A stretch of DNA of 64,000 nt from Bacteroidota bacterium (lineage in GTDB: Bacteria > Bacteroidota > Ignavibacteria > Kryptoniales > JAKASW01), in contig JAJYIT010000010.1 of NCBI GenBank assembly GCA_021789975.1, positions 1 to 64,000 on the forward strand. Direction: 5' to 3'. Positions within the stretch are counted from its first letter, which is position 1, and every line of letters starts with the position of its first letter. A program made the position numbers and the translations under genes. Positions 10,901 to 17,927 of this stretch are shown piece after piece. Under the pieces are notes generated by a model that saw only the letters and a list, made by a program, of their open reading frames with translations, did not search any database and was not told the origin of the DNA.

Positions 10901-11325
10901 CCGGCGTTCACTTCGAAAGTGAACGTACCAGCAGTTAGACTTACAATGGTATTGCTGTTCAGGGTCTTGAGCTGGATTGTCAACCCGGACGTAAGATTGG
11001 CGTAATTCGCGGTGCTGATATCGATATTACCACCGGCATTATCACCACCATTATATGTGCCGGCAGCAATAACAAGTGTCCCGTTATTCGCCAGAGCAGT
11101 CAGTCCTGCATCGATAGTTGCTTTTGGTCCCGTGCCCGCCGGACTATTCGTCGGGTTCGCACCGGTATATGTGTTCGAGCCGTTTGTCACGTCCACGTAC
11201 ACCGTATTGAGACCTTGAGCCATCGCGAAACTCGCCGCAACTAAAACGGCGAAGACGCTCATCGCGAGACTCCGCAACATGGTCAGTCGGCTGAACCGCT
11301 TGAAACTGAATCGGTTTTCTAACAT
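4936..11325 (-). CDS. Giant beta-helix surface protein with dockerin-like, cohesin-like and T9SS domains
   Basis: About 2129 residues. I place the start at the ATG at 11325, which has GGGAGG four bases upstream and opens a good signal peptide (MLENRFSFKR ... VLVAASFAMAQ); the frame remains open further upstream without a better site. Residues about 40-1600 are irregular Gly/Thr/Asn/Val-rich strands (phrases such as VTLSGTG, LTVTGTGDVL, GALNLS) typical of filamentous-haemagglutinin or Pmp-like beta-helices. The C-terminal part holds a carboxypeptidase-regulatory-like module (about 1733-1812), a dockerin-like stretch (ADVNNSGSADATDALLIVRR, about 1830; GDVNSS and DVNSDG nearby), a cohesin-like module (about 1916-2036) and the NYPNPFNP sorting domain. 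Probably an adhesin or sheath protein secreted by T9SS. Ligand unknown. Confidence 0.85.
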   Translation of the reverse strand: MLENRFSFKRFSRLTMLRSLAMSVFAVLVAASFAMAQGLNTVYVDVTNGSNTYTGANPTNSPAGTGPKATIDAGLTALANNGTLVIAAGTYNGGDNAGGNIDISTANYANLTSGLTIQLKTLNSNTIVSLTAGTFTFEVNAGTLTFTEASGTESIQIATGVMTLGSATGPISSNVSIGVSSAVQLTNANDLITMHASSAFTNQAPSIGGNNVSLVYSDNGNVNAGPEANYGSYGTGTISVSKTSGTSVTFPYAISKIGGITINGGNATFGQSVAMGTNQILNAGTGTVTFSAPVNLNVATGAEGSVFNQVAGNITFNGAVTWSANGVGAQALGGFMAENGSSGNLVFNSTVTLSNPGGGTQTVTASNDAAGVLTIGNVSETNFTLNIVNNNASGTLNLAGGTIGGLSNNGGANTDVANITGPLTITGQLTNSGTVNLGANTVTLSGTGIGHTDNGTITSSSVGGFSVTGAAVTLAGTGKLPNVTIASLSVTTFTGTLTAANVLVTGEMDVPNGAIIGVQSLTETGNIVLGGGASGELDVAGDFNRTSGTFTAGTGSLLKFNGTTAQAVNSGPNFQVASLEFLNTHATITLGASIRVSGGVTIDASTNVALSTLNIILNAAGASMNNLGSYTATGGGGVILGGANIVSGGVAANGITIGGSGTYSYITVDVGSGNTANVTSNADFNGVLTLNSGTLQVNATFDFSPTGNSASVIRNVVPGNGAFLAAGGAFGTFDAANVKYDLTYIGNLPGPLSVATGTTEFNAANVRTLTISTTTSILTLTSSTAVTINGALNLSKNALFAFDGVAPYNVTIDSSLNVATGAVLSGGSAANTITLAGNNDTSTVAGTITCASLLTVTGTGDVLNGSGITTDANTIANLDFEPTANGSTFMSNNLEAITGNVTIENTSVATGASATIAMNSVNAALTGNLTVGNAGASPTASVSIMGSTISNHTGNVVVVGGILTYTRGGNSDVLNGTVTMTGGTLTLGSNLEVTGQTTQGAGNLAIASFNYTQDGLGGANDYNRTGAGTVTGTGALVLNASALNTVTLTPGTSLTVPNLVFKSAGAAVLVNNSVTVSGAITHTSGNVSIVAGTLTLSGPTYTAASTAGTVAGAVAMTDSIATVTAALNYTLATGLTVNSKGSVTFASNNATARTFTVTTLTQTAGGINLGINNLQIIGGVGAFTRAAGGWTMSSGALQFNNASLTFSPGKGFAVDNLDIMANASKATTDTFTVNKYLTLGGSLTIGTTGSLAMGDSSTIERQGNADALDKALIFGATSINLIYSTAATPTINSGFEVPSTNIITNVTVSTGGAGVALQKSLQVNGTLTLADPLYATTGNGAASGVKVTMASGATLVLQINGTTALDQNLTTLGPINIVYDGASSTSTRELGSISGGSHTAVTSNVTVQTTVKLDAGLTVGGVLTLQGGNLDINGSPLTVLSDVVQSAGAGFFVNSAVGAAPVTFGGSANTMLTLKANQTVPALVNITIGKTYADRSVTISGGNLDFATNAATLYLDKGVLATGSNMVLLAQSNNSSQPTQGFVKTDTSYIYGTVSKLLPYNAPLTVSNVQYPVGNNPMDSTGAAYRPMTLFFTQALPSGVNLAVTFVDRSPTGSNGFPIADGSQQLSGYPSFYWYLKPDISFSNAYVYNLDGQAQGYAGYTPSQIQNLRFIARDSGSVANPWTMLGTDANYQNATLADGSPDIRVSGVTGHISLNGTIFTYGQPNVAPPALTVSGTVLYDKTGAPFSGATVKITPTAGGTAYTGTTNASGAYSVANVPTGTYTVTATTSAAWGGPNATQALLVVKDFLGTYHPDALQALAADVNNSGSADATDALLIVRRWAGLTNSFAKGDWIFTTDSVNVVTDTTMNISGIMTGDVNSSVTPASTVKGQKNTVASVSSSVDVNSDGVLNVSPSGSFEVPVTAASAMQVGAYSLQIKYPSEQVKFVGVTGPYADQAVVNAADGYVRIAWFDATGGKNPINLNANDELVSLKFSSPKPLDKNANLSFEVASGSALAGPSGEILNATLNMPGSVKASLPSKFALNQNYPNPFNPSTIIGYDLPVNGHVTLTIYDMLGQRVVELVNSNQNAGSYKVQWNASNMASGVYLYRISVTGGKQSFSQVHRMMLLK

Positions 11326-11329
11326 TGTA

Positions 11330-11335
11330 CCTCCC
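11330..11335 (-). promoter_or_regulatory. Ribosome binding site fixing the giant gene start
   Basis: GGGAGG on the minus strand, four bases before the ATG at 11325. The in-frame start 39 bases further upstream has no comparable site, and the shorter form gives a conventional signal peptide. Confidence 0.7.
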
Positions 11336-11627
11336 ATGATGATTACTATTTCAAATGATTCCACAAACGGGAAAACCTTTGGAGAGACGCATAATCCCGG
11401 TAGCCCGTTCTTTACCTTCGTTACTAAAATTTGTATTCCCTAATGGTGCACAACTCTTTGTATCAAGTTCCATCTTAGTCTGAAATGAAGTGTTCCATCT
11501 CCTTAGATTTCAATGACAACTCACATACGCCGCATCTTTTTTTTGACTGAGAAAGAGAGATCTCGCATCCCATTTTCTCAAATTACCAGTAGTATTTTAA
11601 CTGGCTTCATCTCCTATCGACTTGCAA

Positions 11628-11656
11628 ATATTAACCTGTATGGTGCAATTTGTCAA
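11628..11656 (-). promoter_or_regulatory. Strong promoter upstream of the giant surface gene
   Basis: On the minus strand TTGACA (11656-11651) is followed by exactly 17 bases and TAATAT (11633-11628), continuing as TTGC. The overlap AATATTTG also nearly fits the Bacteroidota -7 box TAnnTTTG. Transcription would start near 11621 and give a leader of about 295 bases to the ATG at 11325. The boxes are read directly; activity is inferred. Confidence 0.6.
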
Positions 11657-12071
11657 GCCTTTTTTCAACTTTTTTTGAGGATTGTCACATGGATGTTCCA
11701 CGCTATCCCGTCCGGTGCCGCGGGGTAACACCTGATTTTCGGGATGCTTATCCATGAACTTGTTCTAAGTATCGCAAAAAGACATTCAAACTGCAAGAGG
11801 TGTGTCGGCTTTTCTTTCAGGAGAGTGAGGTTGAGCACACAAGAAGAAATTGGAAAATATTTCCTGAAGAGCAAAAGGGGGGCACCAGCGCGAAAGAGAA
11901 CCAACAAAAGGACGACTCAAGGCGGGATCCATGGAGAATGACGGCAGACCCAAGACTTTACACGAGGCTCTCATGCTTATAAAGGAAGGGGGGCGCTAAT
12001 CGCGGGCCGAGGCACCAGGTAAAATAATCACACCACACTTTACGCATTTGCCGCGGTCCAAAGCATCCAGG

Positions 12072-12641
12072 TCAAGCACGGGTGCGCGGTCCGAGGGTGT
12101 GGAGTTCGAAATCCCCTCGCCCCGCGGGGTTCAGTACCGTTCCGGTGATCTTGATCGCGCCCGCCGGGACCTTCACACTAAGCAGCTTTTCAAGTCCTTC
12201 TATTCTGATCACGAAATTCTTTCTGTTCATCAGATCAATGATCTCGCCGTGCAATCCGAGAAGAGGACCTGCGATGATTTCGGCGTTCATGCCGATGTAG
12301 TCTCCATCGATAACCTCGATGTCGCGGCCATAGCTCTCGACTATTCTTCTAACCGCTTCTACCTGCTCATCCGGAACTATGCTCGGTTTGCCGTTCAGGC
12401 TCACAAATTTCACGAACCCGTTTGCAAGATATACACAACTAAAATCCGTCACCGAGATTCTAACAAATACGTATCCGGAAAAGAGCGGAACCTCAACCCA
12501 CTTTCTACGGTCACTCCACTGGTGCAGCTCAGTCTTCATCGGAAGATAAGTTTCGATTCCCCGCCTGTTGATGTCAGACTCTGCGATCTTCTCGTGTCGC
12601 GACTTCACGTAGATCACACACCACCTTTTCTGAGTATCCAC
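12072..12641 (-). CDS. UpxY-type NusG paralogue (transcription antiterminator)
   Basis: A 189-residue specialised NusG homologue. The NGN domain spans about residues 7-110 (RWCVIYVKSRHEKIAESDIN ... LFSGYVFVRI) and a KOW-type segment is near 130-165 (GPLLGLHGEIIDLMNRKNFV). House-keeping NusG usually lies with ribosomal and secE genes; this one lies between an exopolysaccharide tyrosine kinase and a giant surface gene. UpxY and LoaP relatives bind RNA polymerase early in long polysaccharide or natural-product operons and prevent premature termination. Its likely target is therefore a long transcript nearby, either a polysaccharide operon or the 6.4-kb surface gene downstream. The family is clear, the target is inference. 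Confidence 0.85.
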   Translation of the reverse strand: MDTQKRWCVIYVKSRHEKIAESDINRRGIETYLPMKTELHQWSDRRKWVEVPLFSGYVFVRISVTDFSCVYLANGFVKFVSLNGKPSIVPDEQVEAVRRIVESYGRDIEVIDGDYIGMNAEIIAGPLLGLHGEIIDLMNRKNFVIRIEGLEKLLSVKVPAGAIKITGTVLNPAGRGDFELHTLGPRTRA

Positions 12642-13296
12642 TTTTCAACCTCATGTATTTTTGATACCGCAAAGCGCCGATTCCCATGCGGAACAGTTTG
12701 GAGTTAGAACCATCGATCCCGACTTCGGTTAACCAGGTGAACAGACAGCATATCAAGCTCCACCCGGTCCGACCAGGATTGTCTTGATTCTAATTATCTC
12801 TGAAGAGTAAGTCAATAGAGAAAGTGAACCGGGAAACGAGAAGATTACAGACCGGGCTCGGATTTGTTCGCGTCATCCAATCAAAGGCCAATGACAATGT
12901 TTATCAGCCATGGAGCGTACACAGATGTTTCGGCCTTTCACGAAGTTTTCCGACACACCCCTAAGTCCTCTCGTGCAGAGGTGAGTTAACCAGAGGCCTA
13001 CCCCGAAGTCGCCTCTCTGCAACTTCGAAACTCGGAGCGGCGCGTTCCAGGTGAGGCTTGTATCGCGATCCAAAAACGAAGAGAACCAAATGCTGAAACA
13101 AGTTCATCGCGACCGCTCTGCCTGATATGGAACGGCATGCAGCCACTCACGCGGACGCGAACGGGAGGTGCGTCACAATTCGAATCGCGGCACCGCACCA
13201 TCTTCTTCAGGTTAAGTTAACTTTCCCCACCGCGGTTAGGCCGGCACGCCGCTTAGCGGGAGTTGATCACCGGCCACACCGCCTGACAATCGGCTA
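12642..13296. other. 655-base interval without a recognisable gene
   Basis: Only short frames in several phases on both strands, none with a recognisable motif, good start site or homologous neighbour. It lies between the Wzc-type kinase and the NusG paralogue, where polysaccharide biosynthesis genes would be expected in related loci, so it may be the scar of lost genes. That is speculation. Confidence 0.4.
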
Positions 13297-15720
13297 TCAG
13301 TTGTTCCTGGCGCTACTGTGCTTCTCTTCTTTATGCCCGTAATAATGATAGTAGCGGTAATAGCGATAGTATGCGCCGTAGGCCTTTGTCACATCAAACT
13401 CGTTCAGCACGAACCCGAGAATGTTGGCCTTCACCTGGCGTAGAGTCGCATGTGCTTTCTCCAGCACATCCAGCTCCGTCTTGTTGGCCTGCGTGACAAA
13501 CACCAGTCCGTCAGCAAGGTTAGAAAGGATAGCGCCGTCAGTCACCGCGACGATCGGCGGCGAGTCAAAGACAAGAAAATCGAAGGCCGCTTTTGCAACA
13601 TCGACGAAAGCCTTCATCGACTCAGACCCGAGTACCTCGGCCGGGTTCGGCGGGAGCGAGCCGGTTGTAATCAAGAAGAGGTTGTCTACAAATGTCTCTC
13701 TCACGACTTCCTGCAGGGCAACTTCGCCTTTCAAGTATTCGATTAGACCGGGCTTCCTGTCGACGTTGAAAAGCTTATGCTGAATGGGCATTCTGAAGTC
13801 CGCGTCTACGATAAGAGTCTTCATCCCTGCTTTTGCGAAAGTGATGCCCACGTTGCCTACCGTTGTCGACTTGCCTTCCTTCGGCAACGCGCTGGCCACC
13901 ATCAGTGCCTTCACCGGCCTGTCGATCCGAGAATACAGAATCGCGGTTCGAAGAGATCTGTACGCCTCGGAGATGGGGTCGGAAGGTTTGTGATAAGTGA
14001 CGAGTCCTAGGGAGACGGCAGCTCCGTCTTTGGCACCTTTCTCGTCCGATCTTCTCTTGCGCTCTTCCGTCCCGTGAATAACAGGTATCGACGCAAGTAC
14101 TGTCAATCCTTTCTTCTCAAGATCTTCGGGCGATTTTACAGACCTGTCCATGTAATCAAGCATAAAGACGGCGCCGATGCCCAATGCCAGGCCCAAAAGA
14201 ATACCGAGAGTGAGATTCAAAGGAATTTTCGGACTGACGGGCTCATTAGGCGGAACCGCGGGGTCAATGATCTGCACGTAACCAAACTGCGACTGCTCCG
14301 ATATCTGCGCCTGTTGAAAATTTTCCTGAATCATAAGGAAGATTTTTTCCGCACTCTTCTTTGAGCGGTCAAGCTTAGCAAGTTCTATGGATTGCTTCGG
14401 TATCTTCGAGAACTGGACCTCATATTGATTCGAGATACTGTCGAGCACAACCTTCTGGGCATGATAGCCGCTCAGACGCAATTGTTCCTGGAGAATTTTG
14501 AGCCTGAGGTCCTTGTAGTATGCCGTGGGATCATAGCCCCCTCCCTGTCCCTGAGTTTGGGAGTTATCTCCGCCGCTGGCGGAAAAAAATTTAGACTTTA
14601 TCAACTCTTTCGTTTTGGCTTCGAGCTTGGACCTCAAGTCTGCGATCTGAGAATCGATCTGGGTGTAGATCTGTTGATACACTTCTTTGTTGGCCACAAT
14701 TGTGTTCTTGGATTTAGCGACATCCCTCTGTACTTCGAGCCGGGCTATTTGCTGCTGAAGAAGGGCGATATAGGGATCGACTGCGCTGGAGACATTTTCG
14801 GCAAATGACGGTTCGATCCCAGCTAGTTGTTTCTCGTATGCTGCAAGGACCTGCTGAGTCGCCTTCGCCTCGATGACCACATCGTCCTTCTGGGCCTGAA
14901 ATGTGGTCATGACATTAATAAGGTTTTGAGATTCTGCGTCGAGCGAAACTATCCCCTGCGACTGCATATAGTTTTGCAGCTGGGCTTCAGAAGTATCGAG
15001 ACTGACCTTGGTATCTGTCAGCTGTTTTTGCAAAAATTCCCGCACGTTGGTAGCCATGTTACGACTGGAGCTCAGGTTATAATCATAATATACTTTGGCA
15101 TAGGTATTGGCGATGAATGCAGCCTCCTCTGGAGAGTGACTCTTCACGTCCACCACGATTATGTCGGAGTTGCGCTGGTTAGTAAACGATACTGCATTCG
15201 TGAGTCTTCCAGCAACTTCATCCACCGTTGCAAGCCGTCGAGCACCTTTCTTGAGATCGAGTTCAGGTGCACGTGCAATCTCAAGAGTGTCGGTCTTTCC
15301 TCCCTGTCTGAAGGTAATCTTCTGAAGAATCTGCTCAGCAACTTTTTGCCTCAGCTGGTTAGTCTTCAGGATTTCCATCTCATCCGTAATCCGACGCTCG
15401 TCGGATTGAAACGGCTCGACAAGATCATTAAGCGCAAACAACGACGAACCCGACGCGTTCTTGTTTTTCTGTATCAATATCTTGTTGGAAGCCTGGTATA
15501 TAGGCCGTTGCATGAAAGTGTAAAGTACCGTGGCTGTCAGCGCCGCGGCGAAGATTATTATTACGGCCGTCTTCCTTCGGTAAATCTTCTCCAGGATATC
15601 CTGGAGAGACAATTCCTCGTCCTGTTGGGAAAATAAATGGGACTGATATAATTGGCCATTGCCTCCTGATCCGTTACTGCCCTGAATCCCATTAGCACCA
15701 CGACTCGCGCTCACTTGCAT
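13297..15720 (-). CDS. Wzc-type polysaccharide co-polymerase / tyrosine autokinase
   Basis: This 807-residue inner-membrane protein has a Wzz domain with a first transmembrane segment near residues 52-72 (AVIIIFAAALTATVLYTFMQ), a long coiled-coil periplasmic part, a second membrane helix preceded by a Pro-rich stretch (PAVPPNEPVSPKIPLNLTLG), and a fused cytoplasmic BY-kinase. Walker A is ASALPKEGKSTT (610-621), Walker A' LIVDAD (637-642) and Walker B FLVFDSPP (715-722). The tail has eight tyrosines within residues 784-794, the usual autophosphorylation cluster. It controls chain length and export of capsule or exopolysaccharide. No Wza, Wzx, Wzy or glycosyltransferase gene is next to it, so it either serves a locus elsewhere or is left from a reduced cluster. 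No phosphatase gene is seen. Confidence 0.92.
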   Translation of the reverse strand: MQVSASRGANGIQGSNGSGGNGQLYQSHLFSQQDEELSLQDILEKIYRRKTAVIIIFAAALTATVLYTFMQRPIYQASNKILIQKNKNASGSSLFALNDLVEPFQSDERRITDEMEILKTNQLRQKVAEQILQKITFRQGGKTDTLEIARAPELDLKKGARRLATVDEVAGRLTNAVSFTNQRNSDIIVVDVKSHSPEEAAFIANTYAKVYYDYNLSSSRNMATNVREFLQKQLTDTKVSLDTSEAQLQNYMQSQGIVSLDAESQNLINVMTTFQAQKDDVVIEAKATQQVLAAYEKQLAGIEPSFAENVSSAVDPYIALLQQQIARLEVQRDVAKSKNTIVANKEVYQQIYTQIDSQIADLRSKLEAKTKELIKSKFFSASGGDNSQTQGQGGGYDPTAYYKDLRLKILQEQLRLSGYHAQKVVLDSISNQYEVQFSKIPKQSIELAKLDRSKKSAEKIFLMIQENFQQAQISEQSQFGYVQIIDPAVPPNEPVSPKIPLNLTLGILLGLALGIGAVFMLDYMDRSVKSPEDLEKKGLTVLASIPVIHGTEERKRRSDEKGAKDGAAVSLGLVTYHKPSDPISEAYRSLRTAILYSRIDRPVKALMVASALPKEGKSTTVGNVGITFAKAGMKTLIVDADFRMPIQHKLFNVDRKPGLIEYLKGEVALQEVVRETFVDNLFLITTGSLPPNPAEVLGSESMKAFVDVAKAAFDFLVFDSPPIVAVTDGAILSNLADGLVFVTQANKTELDVLEKAHATLRQVKANILGFVLNEFDVTKAYGAYYRYYRYYHYYGHKEEKHSSARNN

Positions 15721-15924
15721 TCCTTTCTATCTGGGATAGGGTGAAGTTATATCATATGCCAGAATGAGTCAAGGTCAAAGAGGCGGGAATGGGGGGCAAA
15801 TCACAGGAACGAGCGAATTGTGGAACGCAGGGACAGATGAATCGGTCTTCTACGGCCGGGGCGTCATCGGCTGAAATTGATAATTGCCCCGGTAAAGCCC
15901 ACTCATAGGATCAGCGAGCCGAGT

Positions 15925-17061
15925 CTAGAGACTTGCTCTAACGGCCTTACTGAAGCTCTGCCACTTTGCCTCGGTCATGCTTTGAGAATTGAAGAGCGAA
16001 ACGCCGCTGGCGCCGGATTCTATTGAAACCGAGACCGCTTTTGCAAGCTCATCCGAACTGAGTTGTCCTACGGCCAGTCCGCTATAAATCGGAGAATGAT
16101 ACAATTGGGATTCGGATTCTTCTCTGGTGTTCTTGCCTATCCAATCGATTCCATGATCGTAATATCCTGCGTAGAGCATCGGCATCGCTCCGTCAAGTTT
16201 CCAATGAGACCATTGTTGTCTCACATCTTTCCAGTTCGGAAAAACAGCCGCAGTCAGGAGCTTTTTCTTCTTGTGGACAACCGGTAGTACGATGTCGTTG
16301 ACAATATGTGTAATCCGGTTATACCTGAATCTATTCCAGCCAGCATCGTCGGATGGATCCTTGATCTTTAGCGGATCGATTCCCGTTTCCTTTTCAAAAT
16401 CGTGTCTGCAGACATCGCAATAGCAGTAGTCGAACTGCGGGTACTCCTTGTCCTGGACAATATGGTATCTTGGCTGGAGACCGACGGGCAGGATCACATC
16501 AGGGTAGCGTATATAGTCGAGGTGCACTCCATCGAGACCGTCGATATCGGAAAGTTCCCTGACTGTTTCCGCTATGAACTCCCAGACTTCGGGATGTGAA
16601 GGGCAAAGAAATTTGTAGTAGCTGACGTACGCGGGTTTCACTGTGCTTGATTGTCCGAGGCGGTTGACAACGAACCAATCGGGATGGTTCTGAACTATCG
16701 ATTCTATGTTACACGGCATAGTCTCCAGCCACGCATGTACCTCAAGCCCAACTTCCTTCGCCAGTGGTATGATTTCTTCGAGCCACGGTTGTCCAACGGG
16801 GAGATGCTTGCTGGCAAAATATGCCTGACGGCTGTCGTAGATCATCGGCAGGATGGCGTCTATACCTGCCGCACGCATATCAGCAAATAGCTGCTTGAAT
16901 TCGTCTGCTGATGAGTTAGTATCGGTGCTCATCCAGGTCCATTGCTTGAGCTTTTTTGGTTTCTCTGTTCCGTACGCGAAGGGACCGTGAGGTAAGATTT
17001 TCGTTGCTGCTATGGTAAGACCGGAAAGGCCGACTACCTTGGTGAATTCTCTCCTATTCAA
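15925..17061 (-). CDS. Exported GHL10-like glycosyl hydrolase
   Basis: About 378 residues starting at a TTG (17061) with GAGGAGG six bases upstream. This start gives a twin-arginine-like signal at once (NRREFTKVVGLSGLTIAATK). The mature part is a TIM-barrel of the GHL10/DUF187 family: AAGIDAILPMIYDSRQAYF, EVHAWLETM and the signature GLDGVHLDYIRYPD. Acidic residues in that last motif are the presumed catalytic region. A CYCDVCRHDF segment may bind metal or form disulfides. These enzymes are believed to cleave exopolysaccharide or peptidoglycan-like glycans, which fits the position beside the Wzc kinase. Substrate unknown. It follows rnc after a perfect palindrome and may be a separate transcription unit. 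Confidence 0.8.
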   Translation of the reverse strand: MNRREFTKVVGLSGLTIAATKILPHGPFAYGTEKPKKLKQWTWMSTDTNSSADEFKQLFADMRAAGIDAILPMIYDSRQAYFASKHLPVGQPWLEEIIPLAKEVGLEVHAWLETMPCNIESIVQNHPDWFVVNRLGQSSTVKPAYVSYYKFLCPSHPEVWEFIAETVRELSDIDGLDGVHLDYIRYPDVILPVGLQPRYHIVQDKEYPQFDYCYCDVCRHDFEKETGIDPLKIKDPSDDAGWNRFRYNRITHIVNDIVLPVVHKKKKLLTAAVFPNWKDVRQQWSHWKLDGAMPMLYAGYYDHGIDWIGKNTREESESQLYHSPIYSGLAVGQLSSDELAKAVSVSIESGASGVSLFNSQSMTEAKWQSFSKAVRASL

Positions 17062-17067
17062 CTTGAA

Positions 17068-17074
17068 CCTCCTC
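17068..17074 (-). promoter_or_regulatory. Ribosome binding site supporting a TTG start
   Basis: GAGGAGG lies six bases before TTG at 17061. The frame can be extended to 17106, but only this site has a strong Shine-Dalgarno match, and it places the RR motif at residues 3-4 as expected for a Tat signal. Confidence 0.7.
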
Positions 17075-17087
17075 TGTATTTGCCGAA

Positions 17088-17108
17088 GGTTGACCGGGCC
17101 GGTCAACC
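17088..17108. repeat. Perfect 10-base inverted repeat between rnc and the GHL10 gene
   Basis: GGTTGACCGG, one base, CCGGTCAACC. It lies just past the rnc stop codon. There is no T run on either strand, so it is not a classical terminator. It could be an RNA processing or stabilising hairpin, or a protein site. Confidence 0.6.
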
Positions 17109-17135
17109 GCTAAGCAGACCACCAAGCCGGTGTTC

Positions 17136-17879
17136 TTACTTCGCCTCTGGTTTGAGGCTCTCGTATGCTTGTTCGGCAGCGGCTTGTTCGGCAGCTTTCT
17201 TTGTCTTTCCCGAGCCGGAACCGCGCGCCGTATCGCCGATGAGGACCCCCACCGTGAATGTCCTATCATGGTCCGGCCCTTCTTCTTTAAGCAGATTGTA
17301 CTTCGGTGCTCCGAGACCGCGTGCTTGGGCCAGCTCAAGCAATGCACTCTTGAAATTTCTGTCGAGCCCGCGGAACATCTCCTTATCGGCGTGGAGCTCC
17401 GGCGGCATTACTTTTTGACGGACGAATTTCCTGGCGGAACCCAATCCGCCATCGAGATATATGGCTGCGATTACCGCTTCGATCGCGTCCGATATGATCG
17501 TTTCGTACCCTTTTTCGATTGCCTGTTGCGCGCTCGCGCTCATTATCATGAACGAAGAAAGATCAATACTGATGGCTCTCTCAGCGAGGGCGTGCTGATT
17601 AACGAGGAGACTTCTTAAGCGCGTCATCTGACCTTCGTCAAGATCCGGGTACTCATTAAAGAGTATTTCTGCGACCAACATATTCAGGACGGCATCGCCA
17701 AGATATTCCAATCGCTCATTAGAGTTCTTATTTTCATTGGAGGGCAATGAGAGTGCGGATCGATGAGTCAGTGCTTCGATGAAAAAAGCCTCTTCTTTGA
17801 TCCTTATCCCCATCCTCAGCTCAAACTCTCGCCTGTTCTTTAACTTACTCTTCCGTTTAAATAGACCGAGAAATTTCAT
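17136..17879 (-). CDS. rnc: Ribonuclease III
   Basis: A 247-residue dsRNA endonuclease that processes rRNA precursors and structured mRNAs. The catalytic signature NERLEYLGDAVLNMLVAE lies at residues 54-71 with E55 and D62; the second acidic motif is SDAIEAVIAAIYLDGG near 138. A dsRNA-binding domain fills about 170-245 (NFKSALLELAQARG ... GSGKTKKAAEQAAAEQAYES). The length is slightly above the usual 220-230 because of a basic N-terminal extension (FKRKSKLKNRREFE). It is the last gene of the fab operon, a common order (acpP-fabF-rnc). The palindrome just downstream could be involved in its mRNA turnover. Confidence 0.96.
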   Translation of the reverse strand: MKFLGLFKRKSKLKNRREFELRMGIRIKEEAFFIEALTHRSALSLPSNENKNSNERLEYLGDAVLNMLVAEILFNEYPDLDEGQMTRLRSLLVNQHALAERAISIDLSSFMIMSASAQQAIEKGYETIISDAIEAVIAAIYLDGGLGSARKFVRQKVMPPELHADKEMFRGLDRNFKSALLELAQARGLGAPKYNLLKEEGPDHDRTFTVGVLIGDTARGSGSGKTKKAAEQAAAEQAYESLKPEAK

Positions 17880-17927
17880 CGGGATGACGGATACAACAGA
17901 AGGACTTTTCTTCCTGTTTCGGATTAC

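Larger units (their letters stand above)
11326..12071. other. Gene-poor 0.75-kb interval with long leader
   Basis: No convincing gene is seen. The left 300 bases (to about 11621) would be the 5' leader of the giant surface gene if the promoter at 11628-11656 is used. The stretch around 11510-11690 is A/T rich with long T runs. The right part (11700-12071) has only short overlapping frames on both strands with no recognisable product. Confidence 0.5.

Noticed and set aside
4936..11325. CRISPR-like or DNA-level tandem repeats within the giant gene
   Set aside because: The repetition is at protein-fold level; no regular-length DNA repeat with spacers could be found by eye.
12873..13342. Short frames between the Wzc kinase and the NusG paralogue (12873-13073, 12998-13201, 13127-13342)
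   Set aside because: No start sites, no domain, several phases on both strands; could be decayed genes but nothing can be assigned.
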